Assembly (NCBI GenBank): GCA_900542505.1
Contig: UQNV01000006.1
Location: 1-63,155, forward strand
Reading direction: 5' to 3'
Source: an uncultured Alistipes sp.
GTDB taxonomy: Bacteria > Bacteroidota > Bacteroidia > Bacteroidales > Rikenellaceae
DNA length: 63,155 nucleotides
Under the pieces are notes generated by a model. It saw nothing but the letters and a program-made list of their open reading frames with translations. It was not told the origin of the DNA and made no database searches. Positions 54,742-63,155 of the stretch are shown piece after piece. Each line of letters opens with the position of its first letter. Within the stretch, counting starts at the first letter, position 1. The translations under genes and the position numbers were made by a program.

Positions 54742-56504
54742 ATGAAACATCGATTCCCCCTGACTCTTGTGCTCTTTTTCTCGTACAGAGCTTCGCTCTG
54801 CTCACCGCCTGCAACGACACGGACAACGCTCCCGGTCCGGGCGGCAACACCGCAAGCTCCGCAACGACGGTGCTGAACCTGACACCCGACTTCATCGCTC
54901 TCTCGGGCGTCGAACAGGGTGGCGACTACGAGCCCGGCTCGACGCTTACGCTGACGCTCACCCCCGGTGAAATCCTCTCGTCGGGCTTCGAGAGCTACCA
55001 CATGGAGCATATCCACATCCACGTGAACGACGCCGTCTGCATGCCCGAATTCACGGCATCCGAAGGTGAAAGCCTGACAACGCTCTCGGTCGACATCACG
55101 GTGCCCGACTCGGATTTCGAGGTGGTAGCCTGCTACAGCGTCCAGCAGCAGCTGACCGACGGCGGCCACACGATGCTCCTCGAGGAGAATCCGAGCGTGC
55201 GGCTCTACGGCGTCAGCCCCGAGAAGGGTTACCGCTACTTCGACTGCTACCTGCTGACGGCCGACGCCTATACCATCACCAATGTCGAGTTCAGCATCGG
55301 CGGGGGCGAATGGCGCTCGCTGGCCGAAACGACCGGCTGTTCGTTCACCCGTTCGGCTCTGGTCGACAACGTCTATCAGGTAACCGTACGCCCCGACTAC
55401 GAGGATGTGACGGGCGACGTGACGCTCCGCGTCGTAGGCGAGCAGCATGCCCGCCACTCCATCACCTGGGAGCATGCCGAGGATACCTACCTCGACCTCG
55501 AACAGTCGACCCTCCCCACGGAGTCGATTGACGGCGAGCAGGTGACCGCCGAGCTGCGGGTCAAGCCGGACTACTACCTCGCCTCGGCCGACATCTCGGC
55601 CCAGGGCGTCGAGCCGGAGCTCATCGAACGGATTTACGTCCGCTTCGAGATGCCGGCCGAGGATGTGACCGTGACGCTGAACTTCATGGAGAAGATTGCG
55701 GTAAGCTGCACGGCCAGCGACCATGTGAGCGAGGCGACGTTCTACGACGCCGACGACATCTACTACGGCGTACCGACCGACAAGGGTATCCCGGGCGAGA
55801 CGGTCTACCTCTTCGCCACGGCCGACGAGGGCTACAAGCCGATGCAGGCACGCATTTCGTCGGGTGAGACCTTCGCCTTCGAGCACTACGCCTATGCGAT
55901 GTACCGCGCCGCCGTACGGATTCCCGACACGGCCACGGAGCTCAAGGCCACGGTGGAGGTTGCCGAAGCCTACACCGTATCGGGCAACGAAAACATCACC
56001 TTCAACGGCGGAACGCTCTATGCCGAGGGAGAGACAGTCTCGATGTCCATCTATGTGCCCGAGGGACAGCGCATCGCCTCGGTCAAGGCGACCGACGCCG
56101 AGGGCGGAGAGGTTGCAGTGACACTCGACCTGCCCTACGCCGGCTTCGTCATGCCGGCATCGGACGTTACGGTAGAGGTTACCTATGAGGATATCGATGC
56201 CGGCTCGACCGTCTCGGTGATTGCCTACTACAATGCCGACACCTTCGACGTGTACAGCACGACCAACTACGACTGGGATTTCGCCGAAGGCTTTACGATG
56301 AACCGCGGCGCAACGTTCTACCTGACGGTCTACAACTACGAGGGAACGGAGTTCTACGTGGGTGTCAAGGTCGGCGAAACGGTTACCATCTATCCGGCCG
56401 ACTTCGACGACATGATGGGCGAATATTCGTTCGGCAAGGCGCTGGTGGCCGACGATGACGTGGTCATCAAGGTGGGCGCCTCCGAAGCGGAGGTCGCCTT
56501 CTGA
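54742..56504 (+). CDS. Repeat-containing lipoprotein with frameshifted signal peptide
   Basis: The reading frame from ATG 54742 encodes MKHRFPLTLVLFF, a good signal start, but then runs out of frame and stops. The -1 frame picks up LVQSFALLTACNDTD, a perfect lipobox, and continues to 56504. The switch falls in the T5 run 54775-54779: six Ts would restore one protein of about 587 aa. The mature part has repeats ending in MPAEDVTVTLNF / MPASDVTVEVTY, as in InlB-type or Big-like surface repeats. As drawn, only an internal ATG (54870) gives an open frame, without signal. It could be a phase-variable gene, a recent mutation or a base-calling error. Confidence 0.75.
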
Positions 56505-56568
56505 GCCCCGGCGCCGAAGAGATGAACAACGGGCGTTCGGCGACCGGCGGCGCCCCATTTCCCCGACG

Positions 56569-56609
56569 AAGAGTCCGGGCGGAGCGACATGCCCCGTCCG
56601 GACTCTTTG
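56569..56609 (+). terminator. Terminator after the repeat lipoprotein gene
   Basis: 14-nt arms 56569-56582 and 56594-56607 pair with one wobble; a short T run (CTCTTTGG) follows. Confidence 0.75.
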
Positions 56610-56652
56610 GCAAAAACGACGTCCGGTTACGGGTTATCAAAATTTTTCACCT

Positions 56653-56687
56653 TTTGTGAATAATCTAACAATAAATTTATATATTTG
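56653..56687 (+). promoter_or_regulatory. Predicted promoter of korAB
   Basis: TTTG 56653-56656 and TATATTTG 56680-56687, spacer 23 bp (slightly long), in a strongly AT-rich stretch. It overlaps an upstream in-frame ATG (56685), so translation starts at 56730. Confidence 0.65.
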
Positions 56688-56729
56688 TATTACAGTTTCA
56701 AAAACCAACCTAAAACCAACCACTCAGAC

Positions 56730-58577
56730 ATGGACAAAACCAATGTGCGCGAGTTGCAGGATGTCGTGATTCGCTTTTCGGGCGATTCGGGCGACGGCAT
56801 GCAGCTCACCGGCACGCTCTTCTCCGACACTTCGGCGCTGCTGGGCAACGGCATCTCGACGTTCCCGGACTATCCGGCCGAAATCCGCGCCCCGCAGGGA
56901 ACCGTGGCAGGCGTCTCGGGATTCCAGGTGCACTTCGCGAACCGTCCGGGACTCAACCCCGGCGACTACTGCGACGTGCTGGTCGCTATGAACCCCGCGG
57001 CACTCAAGGCCAACCGCAAATGGCTCAAACCGGGAGCTACGGTCATCATCGACGGAGACTCCATCACCGAGGAACATCTGAAAAAGGCCGGCTTCACCAC
57101 ACTCGACCCGCTGGCCGAACTCAAGCTCGACGAATCCAACGTCGTGATTCCCGACATCACCACCATGACGCGCGAAGCGCTCAAGGAGACGGGACTCGAC
57201 AACAAGGCCATTGTCAAGTGCAAGAACATGTTCGCACTGGGCATCTGCTTCTACCTGTTCAACCGCCCCGAGGACTACGCCAAGCGTTACCTCGATTCGA
57301 AATTCGCCAAGAAGAACCCCGCCGTGGCCGCAGCCAACAAGCTGGCCATCGACGCCGGTTACAACTACGCGGCCAACACCCACCAGTTCGCCAATACCTA
57401 TACGGTGGCTCCCGCCAAGCTCGAAAAGGGCACCTACCGCACCATCTCGGGCAACGTCGCAACGGCATGGGGTCTCTGCGCCGCAGCCGAGAAGGCCGGC
57501 CTGCCGCTCTTCTGCGGTTCGTATCCCATCACCCCCGCCACGGTGATTCTCGAGGAGCTGGCCAAGCGCAAGGACCTCGGCGTGAAGACCGTACAGGCCG
57601 AGGATGAAATCGCCGGCATCTGCACCGCCATCGGCGCCGCCTTCGCCGGCAACTTCGCCGTCACGACCACGTCGGGTCCGGGCCTTTCGCTCAAGAGCGA
57701 GGCGCTGGGTCTGGCCGTGATGACCGAGCTTCCGCTCGTCGTCGTCGACGTGCAGCGCGGCGGTCCCTCGACGGGTCTGCCGACCAAAACCGAGCAGAGC
57801 GACCTGGTACAGGCCCTCTACGGCCGCAACGGCGAGTGCCCCGTGGTGGTCATGGCCGCTTCGACGCCGAGCGACTGCTTCCACTTCGCCTTCGAGGCCG
57901 GACGCATCGCCATGGAGCACATGACGCCCGTCATCCTGCTTACCGACGGCTTCATCGCCAACGGTTCGGAGCCGTGGCGCATCCCCTCGATGAAGGACTA
58001 CCCCACCATCGTTCCGCCCATCGTCGACAAGGCACCCGAAGGAGGCTTCATGCCCTATGTGCGCAACGAGAAGCTGGCCCGCGGCTGGGCATTCCCCGGC
58101 AAGGTGGGTCTCGAGCACCGCGTCGGCGGTCTGGAGAAGGACAGCGTGAAGGGCTCCATCTCGCACGACCCGGCCAACCACCAGAAGATGGTCGACACGC
58201 GTGCCGCCAAGGTGGCCAAGGTGGTCGAGGATATCCCCGCACAGACGGTTCTGGGCCCCGAGGAGGGCGACCTGCTGGTCGTAGGCTGGGGAGGTACGCG
58301 CGGCAACCTGCAGAGCGCGGTCATGCAGATGCAGGAGGAGGGCAAGAGCGTTTCACTCTGCCACTTCAACTACATCAACCCGCTGCCGCGGGGCGTACGC
58401 GAAATCTTCGCACGCTTCAAGCGCATCGTCGTCTGCGAGCTCAACGAAGGACAGTTCGCCGGCTACCTGCGCCAGCATTTCCAGGAGTTCCACTACGACC
58501 AGTACAACAAGTGCGAGGGACTTCCCTTCACGGTCGTCGAGCTCAAAGAGAAGTTCAACACCTTATTAGCAGAGTAA
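56730..58577 (+). CDS. korA: 2-oxoglutarate (2-oxoacid):ferredoxin oxidoreductase, fused gamma-alpha subunit
   Basis: 615 aa. Residues ~10-190 are the gamma domain (FSGDSGDGMQLTGTLFSDTS, FPDYPAEIRAPQGTVAGVSG, VLVAMNPAALKAN). The alpha pyrimidine-binding domain follows (FCGSYPITPATVILEELAK, AEDEIAGICTAIGAAFAG, TTTSGPGLSLKSEALGLAVM). With KorB it oxidatively decarboxylates 2-oxoglutarate, or reversibly carboxylates succinyl-CoA, using ferredoxin. The beta gene starts 4 bp later. Substrate choice is from family resemblance; other 2-oxoacids are possible. Confidence 0.94.
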   Translation: MDKTNVRELQDVVIRFSGDSGDGMQLTGTLFSDTSALLGNGISTFPDYPAEIRAPQGTVAGVSGFQVHFANRPGLNPGDYCDVLVAMNPAALKANRKWLKPGATVIIDGDSITEEHLKKAGFTTLDPLAELKLDESNVVIPDITTMTREALKETGLDNKAIVKCKNMFALGICFYLFNRPEDYAKRYLDSKFAKKNPAVAAANKLAIDAGYNYAANTHQFANTYTVAPAKLEKGTYRTISGNVATAWGLCAAAEKAGLPLFCGSYPITPATVILEELAKRKDLGVKTVQAEDEIAGICTAIGAAFAGNFAVTTTSGPGLSLKSEALGLAVMTELPLVVVDVQRGGPSTGLPTKTEQSDLVQALYGRNGECPVVVMAASTPSDCFHFAFEAGRIAMEHMTPVILLTDGFIANGSEPWRIPSMKDYPTIVPPIVDKAPEGGFMPYVRNEKLARGWAFPGKVGLEHRVGGLEKDSVKGSISHDPANHQKMVDTRAAKVAKVVEDIPAQTVLGPEEGDLLVVGWGGTRGNLQSAVMQMQEEGKSVSLCHFNYINPLPRGVREIFARFKRIVVCELNEGQFAGYLRQHFQEFHYDQYNKCEGLPFTVVELKEKFNTLLAE

Positions 58578-58581
58578 AGCC

Positions 58582-59613
58582 ATGGCAGACTACAAATACA
58601 CTCCCGCCGACTTCAAAAGCGACCAGGAGGTACGCTGGTGCCCGGGTTGCGGCGACCACGCCATCCTGAACGCCGTGCAGCGTGCGCTGCCCGAAATCGC
58701 CGACGCGACCGACACGCCCCACAACCTCTTCACCTTCGTCTCGGGTATCGGCTGCTCGTCGCGCTTCATCTACTACATGAAGACCTTCGGTTTCCACTCC
58801 GTACACGGACGTGCGAATGCCGTGGCTACGGGCGTCAAGGTGGCCAACCCGCGCCTGAACGTCTGGGTGACCACCGGCGACGGCGACTCGCTGGCCATCG
58901 GCGGCAACCACTTCATCCACGCCATCCGCCGCAACGTGGACCTCAACGTCATCCTCTTCAACAACGAAATCTACGGTCTGACGAAGGGTCAGTACTCCCC
59001 CACTTCGAAACTGGGCAAAATCACCAAGACGTCGCCCTACGGCACCGTCGAGAAGCCGTTCAACCCCGGCGAGCTGGTCATCGGCGCCAAGGGTACCTTC
59101 TTCGCCCGCTCGATTGACATGGAGGTTCAGCTCTCGAAGGAGTGCATGGTCGCTGCCGCGAAGCACCGGGGCATGTCGGTCATCGAGGTGATGCAGAACT
59201 GCGTCATCTTCAACGACAAGACCCACGCTGCCTTTGCCGCCGACAAGGCTACGCGCGCCGAGCGCACCATCACGCTGCGTCATGGCGAGAAGATGCTCTT
59301 CGGCACGAACCGCGACAAGGGTCTCGTCTTCGAGAACATGAAGCTGAAGGTGGTGACCGTCGGCCAGGACGGCTATACGCTCGACGACGTGCTGACGCAC
59401 GACGCCCACGAGCGCGACACGACGCTCCACGTGATGCTCGCCTCGATGAAGTATCCCGACTATCCGGTGGCGCTGGGCGTCATCCGCGAGGTGGAGGACG
59501 ATGCCGTCTACGACCGCGCCGTCGAGCGTCAGGTCGAGGAGGTGAAGGCCAAGAGCCCGATTCACTGCGTGGACGACCTGCTGCGTTCGGGTGTCACGTG
59601 GGAGGTTGAATAA
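58582..59613 (+). CDS. korB: 2-oxoglutarate (2-oxoacid):ferredoxin oxidoreductase, beta subunit
   Basis: 343 aa. Cys motifs for the iron-sulfur cluster: RWCPGCGDHAIL and SGIGCSSRF. TPP-binding segment GDGDSLAIGGNH to NNEIYGLTKGQYSPTS. It carries the catalytic thiamine diphosphate and a 4Fe-4S cluster and pairs with the upstream KorA subunit (4-bp spacing, same operon). A terminator follows at 59641. It links amino-acid carbon (through glutamate dehydrogenase) to reduced ferredoxin in an anaerobe. Confidence 0.95.
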   Translation: MADYKYTPADFKSDQEVRWCPGCGDHAILNAVQRALPEIADATDTPHNLFTFVSGIGCSSRFIYYMKTFGFHSVHGRANAVATGVKVANPRLNVWVTTGDGDSLAIGGNHFIHAIRRNVDLNVILFNNEIYGLTKGQYSPTSKLGKITKTSPYGTVEKPFNPGELVIGAKGTFFARSIDMEVQLSKECMVAAAKHRGMSVIEVMQNCVIFNDKTHAAFAADKATRAERTITLRHGEKMLFGTNRDKGLVFENMKLKVVTVGQDGYTLDDVLTHDAHERDTTLHVMLASMKYPDYPVALGVIREVEDDAVYDRAVERQVEEVKAKSPIHCVDDLLRSGVTWEVE

Positions 59614-59640
59614 ACCTCCGGAAGTTGGAAAACAGGTGAT

Positions 59641-59672
59641 ACAGGGGGGCGGAGCTGTTCCGCCCCCTGTTC
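59641..59672 (+). terminator. Terminator after korAB
   Basis: ACAGGGGGGCGGA (59641-59653) pairs with TCCGCCCCCTGT (59659-59670) with one bulge; followed by TTCGTT. Confidence 0.75.
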
Positions 59673-59733
59673 GTTGACTGAGGTGCCGCACGGCGCATTT
59701 CGGCACCCCGGCGCCGAGGTTTTCGCATGATTT

Positions 59734-59756
59734 TACGCAAATTTTGCGTAATTTAG
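59734..59756 (+). promoter_or_regulatory. Palindromic operator overlapping a -7 element, before the MFS gene
   Basis: TACGCAAA (59734-59741), one T, and TTTGCGTA (59743-59750) form a perfect 8-bp inverted repeat. It runs into TAATTTAG (59749-59756), a near-consensus -7 box. This fits a repressor site controlling the downstream exporter; no regulator gene is adjacent. Confidence 0.6.
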
Positions 59757-59835
59757 CGGCTGATTGGAGCCCGCAACTGAGGCCGTGCGCCATCGGACCG
59801 ACGGAGAGTCACGGGCACCGCACCCGCAGCACAGC

Positions 59836-61101
59836 ATGGAACAGACCTGGAAAAAGACATTCGCCATCATCTGGAGCGGACAGTTTCTGTCGGTGCTCAG
59901 CAGCTCGATTGTCGGCTATGCCGTGATTTTCTGGCTGAGCATCGAGACCCGTTCGGCCGAGGTGCTGGCGCTGGCCGCCATCTGCGGCATGCTGCCCCAG
60001 TCGGTCATCGGCTTCTTCGCAGGCCCCTACGTGGACCGCTGGAACCGCAAGCGGACGATGATACTCTCGGACATGTTCATCGCCCTCTGCACGCTGCTGC
60101 TGGCCGTGCTCTTCTGGTGCGGAGCGGCATGCACCTGGCACATCTATCTGCTGCTCGCCTGCCGCTCGGCCGGCTCGGCCTTCCACCGTCCCGCCATGCA
60201 GGCCTCCATTCCGCTGCTTGCCCCCCACACACAGCTGACACGCATCGCCGGCATCAACCAGGTCATCAGCTCGGTCTCGGACATCGCCGGACCGGCTCTC
60301 GGCGCGCTGCTCATCTCGCTCACGGGCATGGGCACCATCCTGATGCTCGACGTGGCGGGGGCCCTCATCGCCTGCACGACACTGCTCTTCGTCCGCATAC
60401 CCGATCCCGAGCGTCACGAGCGCAAACCCGACCTGGCCGCCGAATTCCGCGAAGGCATCGCCGCCATCTTCGCCGTACGGGGCATGCCGTGGCTCTTCGG
60501 GCTGGCCATCGCCGTGCTCTTCTTCATCATGCCCGTCGGCGTGCTCTTCCCGCTCATGACCCTCGAACATTTCGGCGGAGGCACCTACGAGATGAGCCTC
60601 ATCGAAATCGTATGGGGAGCCGGCGCACTCGCCGGCGGCACCGTCATGGGGCTGCGCAACTACCGCCTCAACCGGATTCTGCTCATCAACGGCATGTACG
60701 TCGTCGCCGGGCTTTCGTTCCTCCTTTCGGGACTTCTGCCCGCCTCGGGGTATGGCTTCTTCGCACTCTTCACCGCTGCCGCGGGCATCTCGTCGAGCGT
60801 CTTCAGCGCATCGTTCATCTCGGTGGTCCAGCACCGCATTCCGGCCGATGTGCTGGGCCGCGTGCTCTCGCTCTACTTCAGCCTCAGCCTGCTCCCGGCT
60901 GCGCTCGGCCTGCTCGGCACGGGATTCCTGGCCGAAGAGGTCGGACTGCGCCCCACCTTCGTCATCGCCGGATGCATCATCTGCCTGCTCGGCATCACGG
61001 CCTTCCTCATTCCCTCCGTCCGCGGAATCGACCGCGGCGAGGTCGCCGAACGCCAGGCACAGGACCCGGCGCTACCGGCCGAAACGGAGGAGCGCCGCTA
61101 A
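59836..61101 (+). CDS. MFS exporter (EntS / MefA-like)
   Basis: 421 aa with about 12 hydrophobic segments. The N-terminal WSGQFLSVLSSSIVGYAV and the loop GPYVDRWNRKRTMILSD match MFS drug/siderophore exporters of the EntS-MefA branch. It would move a small hydrophobic compound out of the cytoplasm by proton antiport; substrate unknown. The start ATG 59836 begins the first transmembrane segment. A perfect inverted repeat lies upstream (59734-59750), suggesting control by a repressor responding to a substrate. The C-terminal 25 residues are hydrophilic and variable-looking. Confidence 0.88.
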   Translation: MEQTWKKTFAIIWSGQFLSVLSSSIVGYAVIFWLSIETRSAEVLALAAICGMLPQSVIGFFAGPYVDRWNRKRTMILSDMFIALCTLLLAVLFWCGAACTWHIYLLLACRSAGSAFHRPAMQASIPLLAPHTQLTRIAGINQVISSVSDIAGPALGALLISLTGMGTILMLDVAGALIACTTLLFVRIPDPERHERKPDLAAEFREGIAAIFAVRGMPWLFGLAIAVLFFIMPVGVLFPLMTLEHFGGGTYEMSLIEIVWGAGALAGGTVMGLRNYRLNRILLINGMYVVAGLSFLLSGLLPASGYGFFALFTAAAGISSSVFSASFISVVQHRIPADVLGRVLSLYFSLSLLPAALGLLGTGFLAEEVGLRPTFVIAGCIICLLGITAFLIPSVRGIDRGEVAERQAQDPALPAETEERR

Positions 61102-61136
61102 GGCCGCCGAGGGGATATCCCCCACGCCAAAACAAA

Positions 61137-61164
61137 GCGGTGCGGAGTCTGCACCCCGCACCGC
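61137..61164. terminator. Stem-loop between convergent genes
   Basis: GCGGTGCGG (61137-61145) pairs perfectly with CCGCACCGC (61156-61164); a T-run is lacking on the plus side, while the minus-strand side reads GCTTTGTTTTGG. It therefore serves best as terminator of the minus-strand gene. Confidence 0.65.
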
Positions 61165-61188
61165 CAATCGCATGACGTTCCGCCCGCA

Positions 61189-62166
61189 TCAGTCGATGAC
61201 CACGACGTTGCCGTTGTAGCGAATCGTATAAATCAACGCATAGCTTCCCTGAAGCTCCCACTCGACCGACACCTCGTTCGACGGGAACTGCTCGGCATCG
61301 TAGTCGCCGGCATCGGGCATGCGGCAGGTCTCCACGCCGCCGCTGATGACGTTGTAGCCCATGTACTCACCGCCCTCGATTTCGTATTCGAGCGCCAGGG
61401 CCGTCACCTGGTTGAAGGTTGCGAACGAACGGCCCGAAGCCTCGCCCTCGAGCTGGCTGCCCTTGCCCTCCTCGGCGAAATCCGAATAGCAGAGCGTCCC
61501 GGACTTCGGCTTCCAGCGGAAGGTGCCGCTCCAGTCGGACTGGTAGTCCTCCTCGACGTAAATCTTCATGGCCGCCATCTCGATGACATAGCCGCCCGTC
61601 GCATCGGCATGGATGCGCGTCGTACCGCTCTCGCAGATGACCTTCTCGTCCGTCCCGGTCGACATCTCGACGGGCGTGTCGATGGAGACGGTCCAAAGGT
61701 TCCCGGCATCGGTTGCCGCCAGCTGCAGATCGTTCGTCACCACCGTATAGGAACCCTCACGGTTGTAGGCGTCGTAGCTGCCCTTGCTGCCGTTGTAGAT
61801 GATGCGGAAACCGGTCGGAATCTTCTCCAGCTCGGTATTGTAGCCGAAGAGCATGTTCTTCAGATTGGAACCGCTGACCTCGATTTTCTTGAGGTATTCG
61901 ACATCGAGCGGGTTGCCCGGCTCCTCGCCCTTCTCCTCGGCCTCGGCTGCCTGCTTTTCGGCTTCGGCCATCAGCATCGCCAGACGCAGCGCGGCATCGG
62001 CCGACTGCATCGAGAGCATGTTCTGCGGATGGGCGGCATTGTAGATGGCGATACCCGGACGCACGGGTTCGAGCTTCTTGAAAAGGTCGTCTCCTTCGCT
62101 CTTGAGACATCCCGTCAGCATCAGTGCGGCTGCGGCCGCAACGAACATGTGGTTGAATTTATGCAT
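61189..62166 (-). CDS. Lipoprotein of unknown function
   Basis: 325 aa. Lipobox LTGC at residue 20 (LMLTGCLKSEGDD), with acidic residues soon after the Cys. An early helix (MLMAEAEKQAAEAEEKGEE) is strongly charged, then the rest is all-beta with SFATFNQVTALALEYEIEGG and a final ALIYTIRYNGNVVVID. It looks like the DUF4302-type putative zinc-binding or similar surface lipoproteins of Bacteroidota, but I cannot name the family safely. Monocistronic, with a minus-strand -7 element (CAAAGATA on plus, 62264-62271). Confidence 0.75.
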   Translation of the reverse strand: MHKFNHMFVAAAAALMLTGCLKSEGDDLFKKLEPVRPGIAIYNAAHPQNMLSMQSADAALRLAMLMAEAEKQAAEAEEKGEEPGNPLDVEYLKKIEVSGSNLKNMLFGYNTELEKIPTGFRIIYNGSKGSYDAYNREGSYTVVTNDLQLAATDAGNLWTVSIDTPVEMSTGTDEKVICESGTTRIHADATGGYVIEMAAMKIYVEEDYQSDWSGTFRWKPKSGTLCYSDFAEEGKGSQLEGEASGRSFATFNQVTALALEYEIEGGEYMGYNVISGGVETCRMPDAGDYDAEQFPSNEVSVEWELQGSYALIYTIRYNGNVVVID

Positions 62167-62263
62167 GGTATTTTTTCTTGTTGTTTTCCGTTAAATGCGC
62201 AACCGGACCGGATACTGCATGGCGGATGAAATTTTTCCGCACAGCCCGGCTGTTTGGTCTCCG

Positions 62264-62271
62264 CAAAGATA
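62264..62271 (-). promoter_or_regulatory. Predicted -7 element (TATCTTTG) of the minus-strand lipoprotein gene
   Basis: CAAAGATA on the plus strand, about 97 bp upstream of the gene start. No clear -33 box. Confidence 0.6.
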
Positions 62272-62327
62272 GGAATTATTCATTTTTTTCGCTATATTGT
62301 GCTCCGGATTGTGTAAAATTCACACCG

Positions 62328-63077
62328 ATGATTCGAAAAACGCTTTTGCTTATGTCGTTCCTCTCCCTCTTCGGCTGCGGCTCCGCGTCGCACGCACCCG
62401 AATATCCGACCGATACCTTCACGGCCCGCGACGGTTCACAGTTCTCACTGATTTTCTTCAAACACGGTTCGCTGGCCGTCGAGGTTGCCGGCAAACATAT
62501 CTACATCGACCCGGTGAGCGAATACGCCGACTACGCGGCGCTGCCCAAGGCCGACCTCATTCTGGTGACCCATTCGCACTACGACCATTTCGACCGCGCG
62601 GCCGTCGAGGCGCTCGAGACCCCCGAAACCGACCTGCTCTGTGACAAGACCACGGCCGAAGCATTCGACTTCGACTGCCATGTGATGACACCCGGCGACA
62701 CGGCCCGCCCGCGCGACTATGTCACCGTCGAAGCCGTTGCGGCCTACAACACCTCGCCCGACCGCCAGCAGTACCACCCGCGCGAACGCGAGGATGTGGG
62801 CTACCTGCTCACCATCGGCGGCACGCGCATCTACATCTCGGGCGACGGCGAGAACACCCCCGAAATGGAGGCGCTGCGCGACATCGACATCGCGCTGCTG
62901 GCCGTCAACCAGCCCTACACGATGACCGTCGACCAGGCCGTCAAGGCCGTCAAGGCCATCCGCCCGGCGATTTTCTATCCCTACCACTACGGCGAGGTGG
63001 ACGAGAAGACCGACATCGACCGTCTTGTCCGCGAACTGGAGGGCACGACCGAGGTCCGCATCCGCCCGATGGAATAG
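62328..63077 (+). CDS. Metallo-beta-lactamase-fold lipoprotein (UlaG-like)
   Basis: 249 aa. Lipobox LFGC at residue 17. Metal-binding motif THSHYDHFD (HxHxDH type), then HPREREDVGYLL, YISGDGENTPE (bridging Asp) and the late His in FYPYHYGE. This is the short MBL form of the UlaG/YcbL-like group, acting as a hydrolase (lactonase- or phosphodiesterase-like); substrate unknown. Being a lipoprotein puts it in the periplasm or on the surface. ATG 62328 gives the signal peptide. Confidence 0.9.
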   Translation: MIRKTLLLMSFLSLFGCGSASHAPEYPTDTFTARDGSQFSLIFFKHGSLAVEVAGKHIYIDPVSEYADYAALPKADLILVTHSHYDHFDRAAVEALETPETDLLCDKTTAEAFDFDCHVMTPGDTARPRDYVTVEAVAAYNTSPDRQQYHPREREDVGYLLTIGGTRIYISGDGENTPEMEALRDIDIALLAVNQPYTMTVDQAVKAVKAIRPAIFYPYHYGEVDEKTDIDRLVRELEGTTEVRIRPME

Positions 63078-63106
63078 CCTGCAGCAACGGCGCAGCGGCC
63101 CCGCTC

Positions 63107-63155
63107 CTGTCTCTTATACACATCTGACGCTGCCGACGATATGCAGTGTGTAGAT
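63107..63155. other. Illumina Nextera adapter (not genomic)
   Basis: 63107-63125 is the Tn5 mosaic end CTGTCTCTTATACACATCT; 63126-63139 GACGCTGCCGACGA completes the reverse complement of the Nextera read-1 adapter; 63140-63147 TATGCAGT is the reverse complement of index S506 (ACTGCATA); 63148-63155 GTGTAGAT is the start of the P5 side. The genomic sequence ends at 63106. Confidence 0.98.

Overview
The window looks like chromosomal DNA of a GC-rich Bacteroidales, most likely an Alistipes-like member of the Rikenellaceae. Supporting evidence: many genes are preceded by the Bacteroidota promoter pattern (TTTG, about 20 bp, TAnnTTTG); there are no obvious Shine-Dalgarno sequences; and typical Bacteroidota families are present (PorX, DUF4493/PCMD surface lipoproteins, Porin_10, GH97, S9 lipoprotein peptidase, calycin-like lipoproteins, DUF4923). 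Genus is inferred from gene content and base composition only. The right end is not genomic: 63107-63155 is Illumina Nextera adapter, so the piece ends at a contig edge.

Layout. 1-7.3 kb: porX, a 14-bp tandem repeat, tsaE, a transglutaminase-like protein, a SRPBCC-like protein, a Nudix hydrolase (minus) and an S9 peptidase lipoprotein. 7.6-17.7 kb: a seven-gene, tightly packed operon of surface lipoproteins (fimbrillin-like, DUF4493, PCMD) with two outer-membrane beta-barrels, bounded by a promoter and a strong terminator. 17.9-21.7 kb (minus): lytic transglycosylase, Porin_10 protein and pssA. 21.8-26.6 kb: mannose-1-phosphate guanylyltransferase, CbrC-like protein, murF, an alpha/beta hydrolase and a MazG-like pyrophosphohydrolase. 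26.8-34.3 kb: a peptide/nitrogen block (OPT transporter, peptidase T, NAD synthetase, DUF4923, glutamate dehydrogenase). 34.4-40.4 kb: SusB-like GH97, then minus-strand asnS, rpoN and a PAP2-like membrane protein. 40.4-47.3 kb: a shortened GH2-like protein lacking the acid/base Glu, rlmH, an atypical LuxR-type regulator, a TonB-dependent receptor with two calycin-like lipoproteins, and nadC. 47.7-51.2 kb: an LTA-synthase-like sulfatase and a DUF2156+GNAT fusion. 51.4-54.2 kb: an orphan phage terminase large subunit and a 96-aa protein (minus), divergent from a CI/LexA-like S24 repressor across an AT-rich operator region. 54.7-63.1 kb: a repeat-containing lipoprotein with a frameshifted signal peptide, korAB, an MFS exporter, a lipoprotein of unknown function (minus) and a metallo-beta-lactamase-fold lipoprotein.

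Functionally the window suggests an envelope-focused gut anaerobe that takes up peptides and ferments amino acids (S9 peptidase, OPT, PepT, GDH, KorAB), has some starch/alpha-glucan capacity (GH97), and carries large unexplored surface-lipoprotein loci. The two most interesting candidates for undescribed biology are the DUF4493/PCMD/beta-barrel operon and the repressor-terminase module, whose repressor keeps a complete self-cleavage site although no other phage genes are present. No rRNA, tRNA or CRISPR array was recognised.
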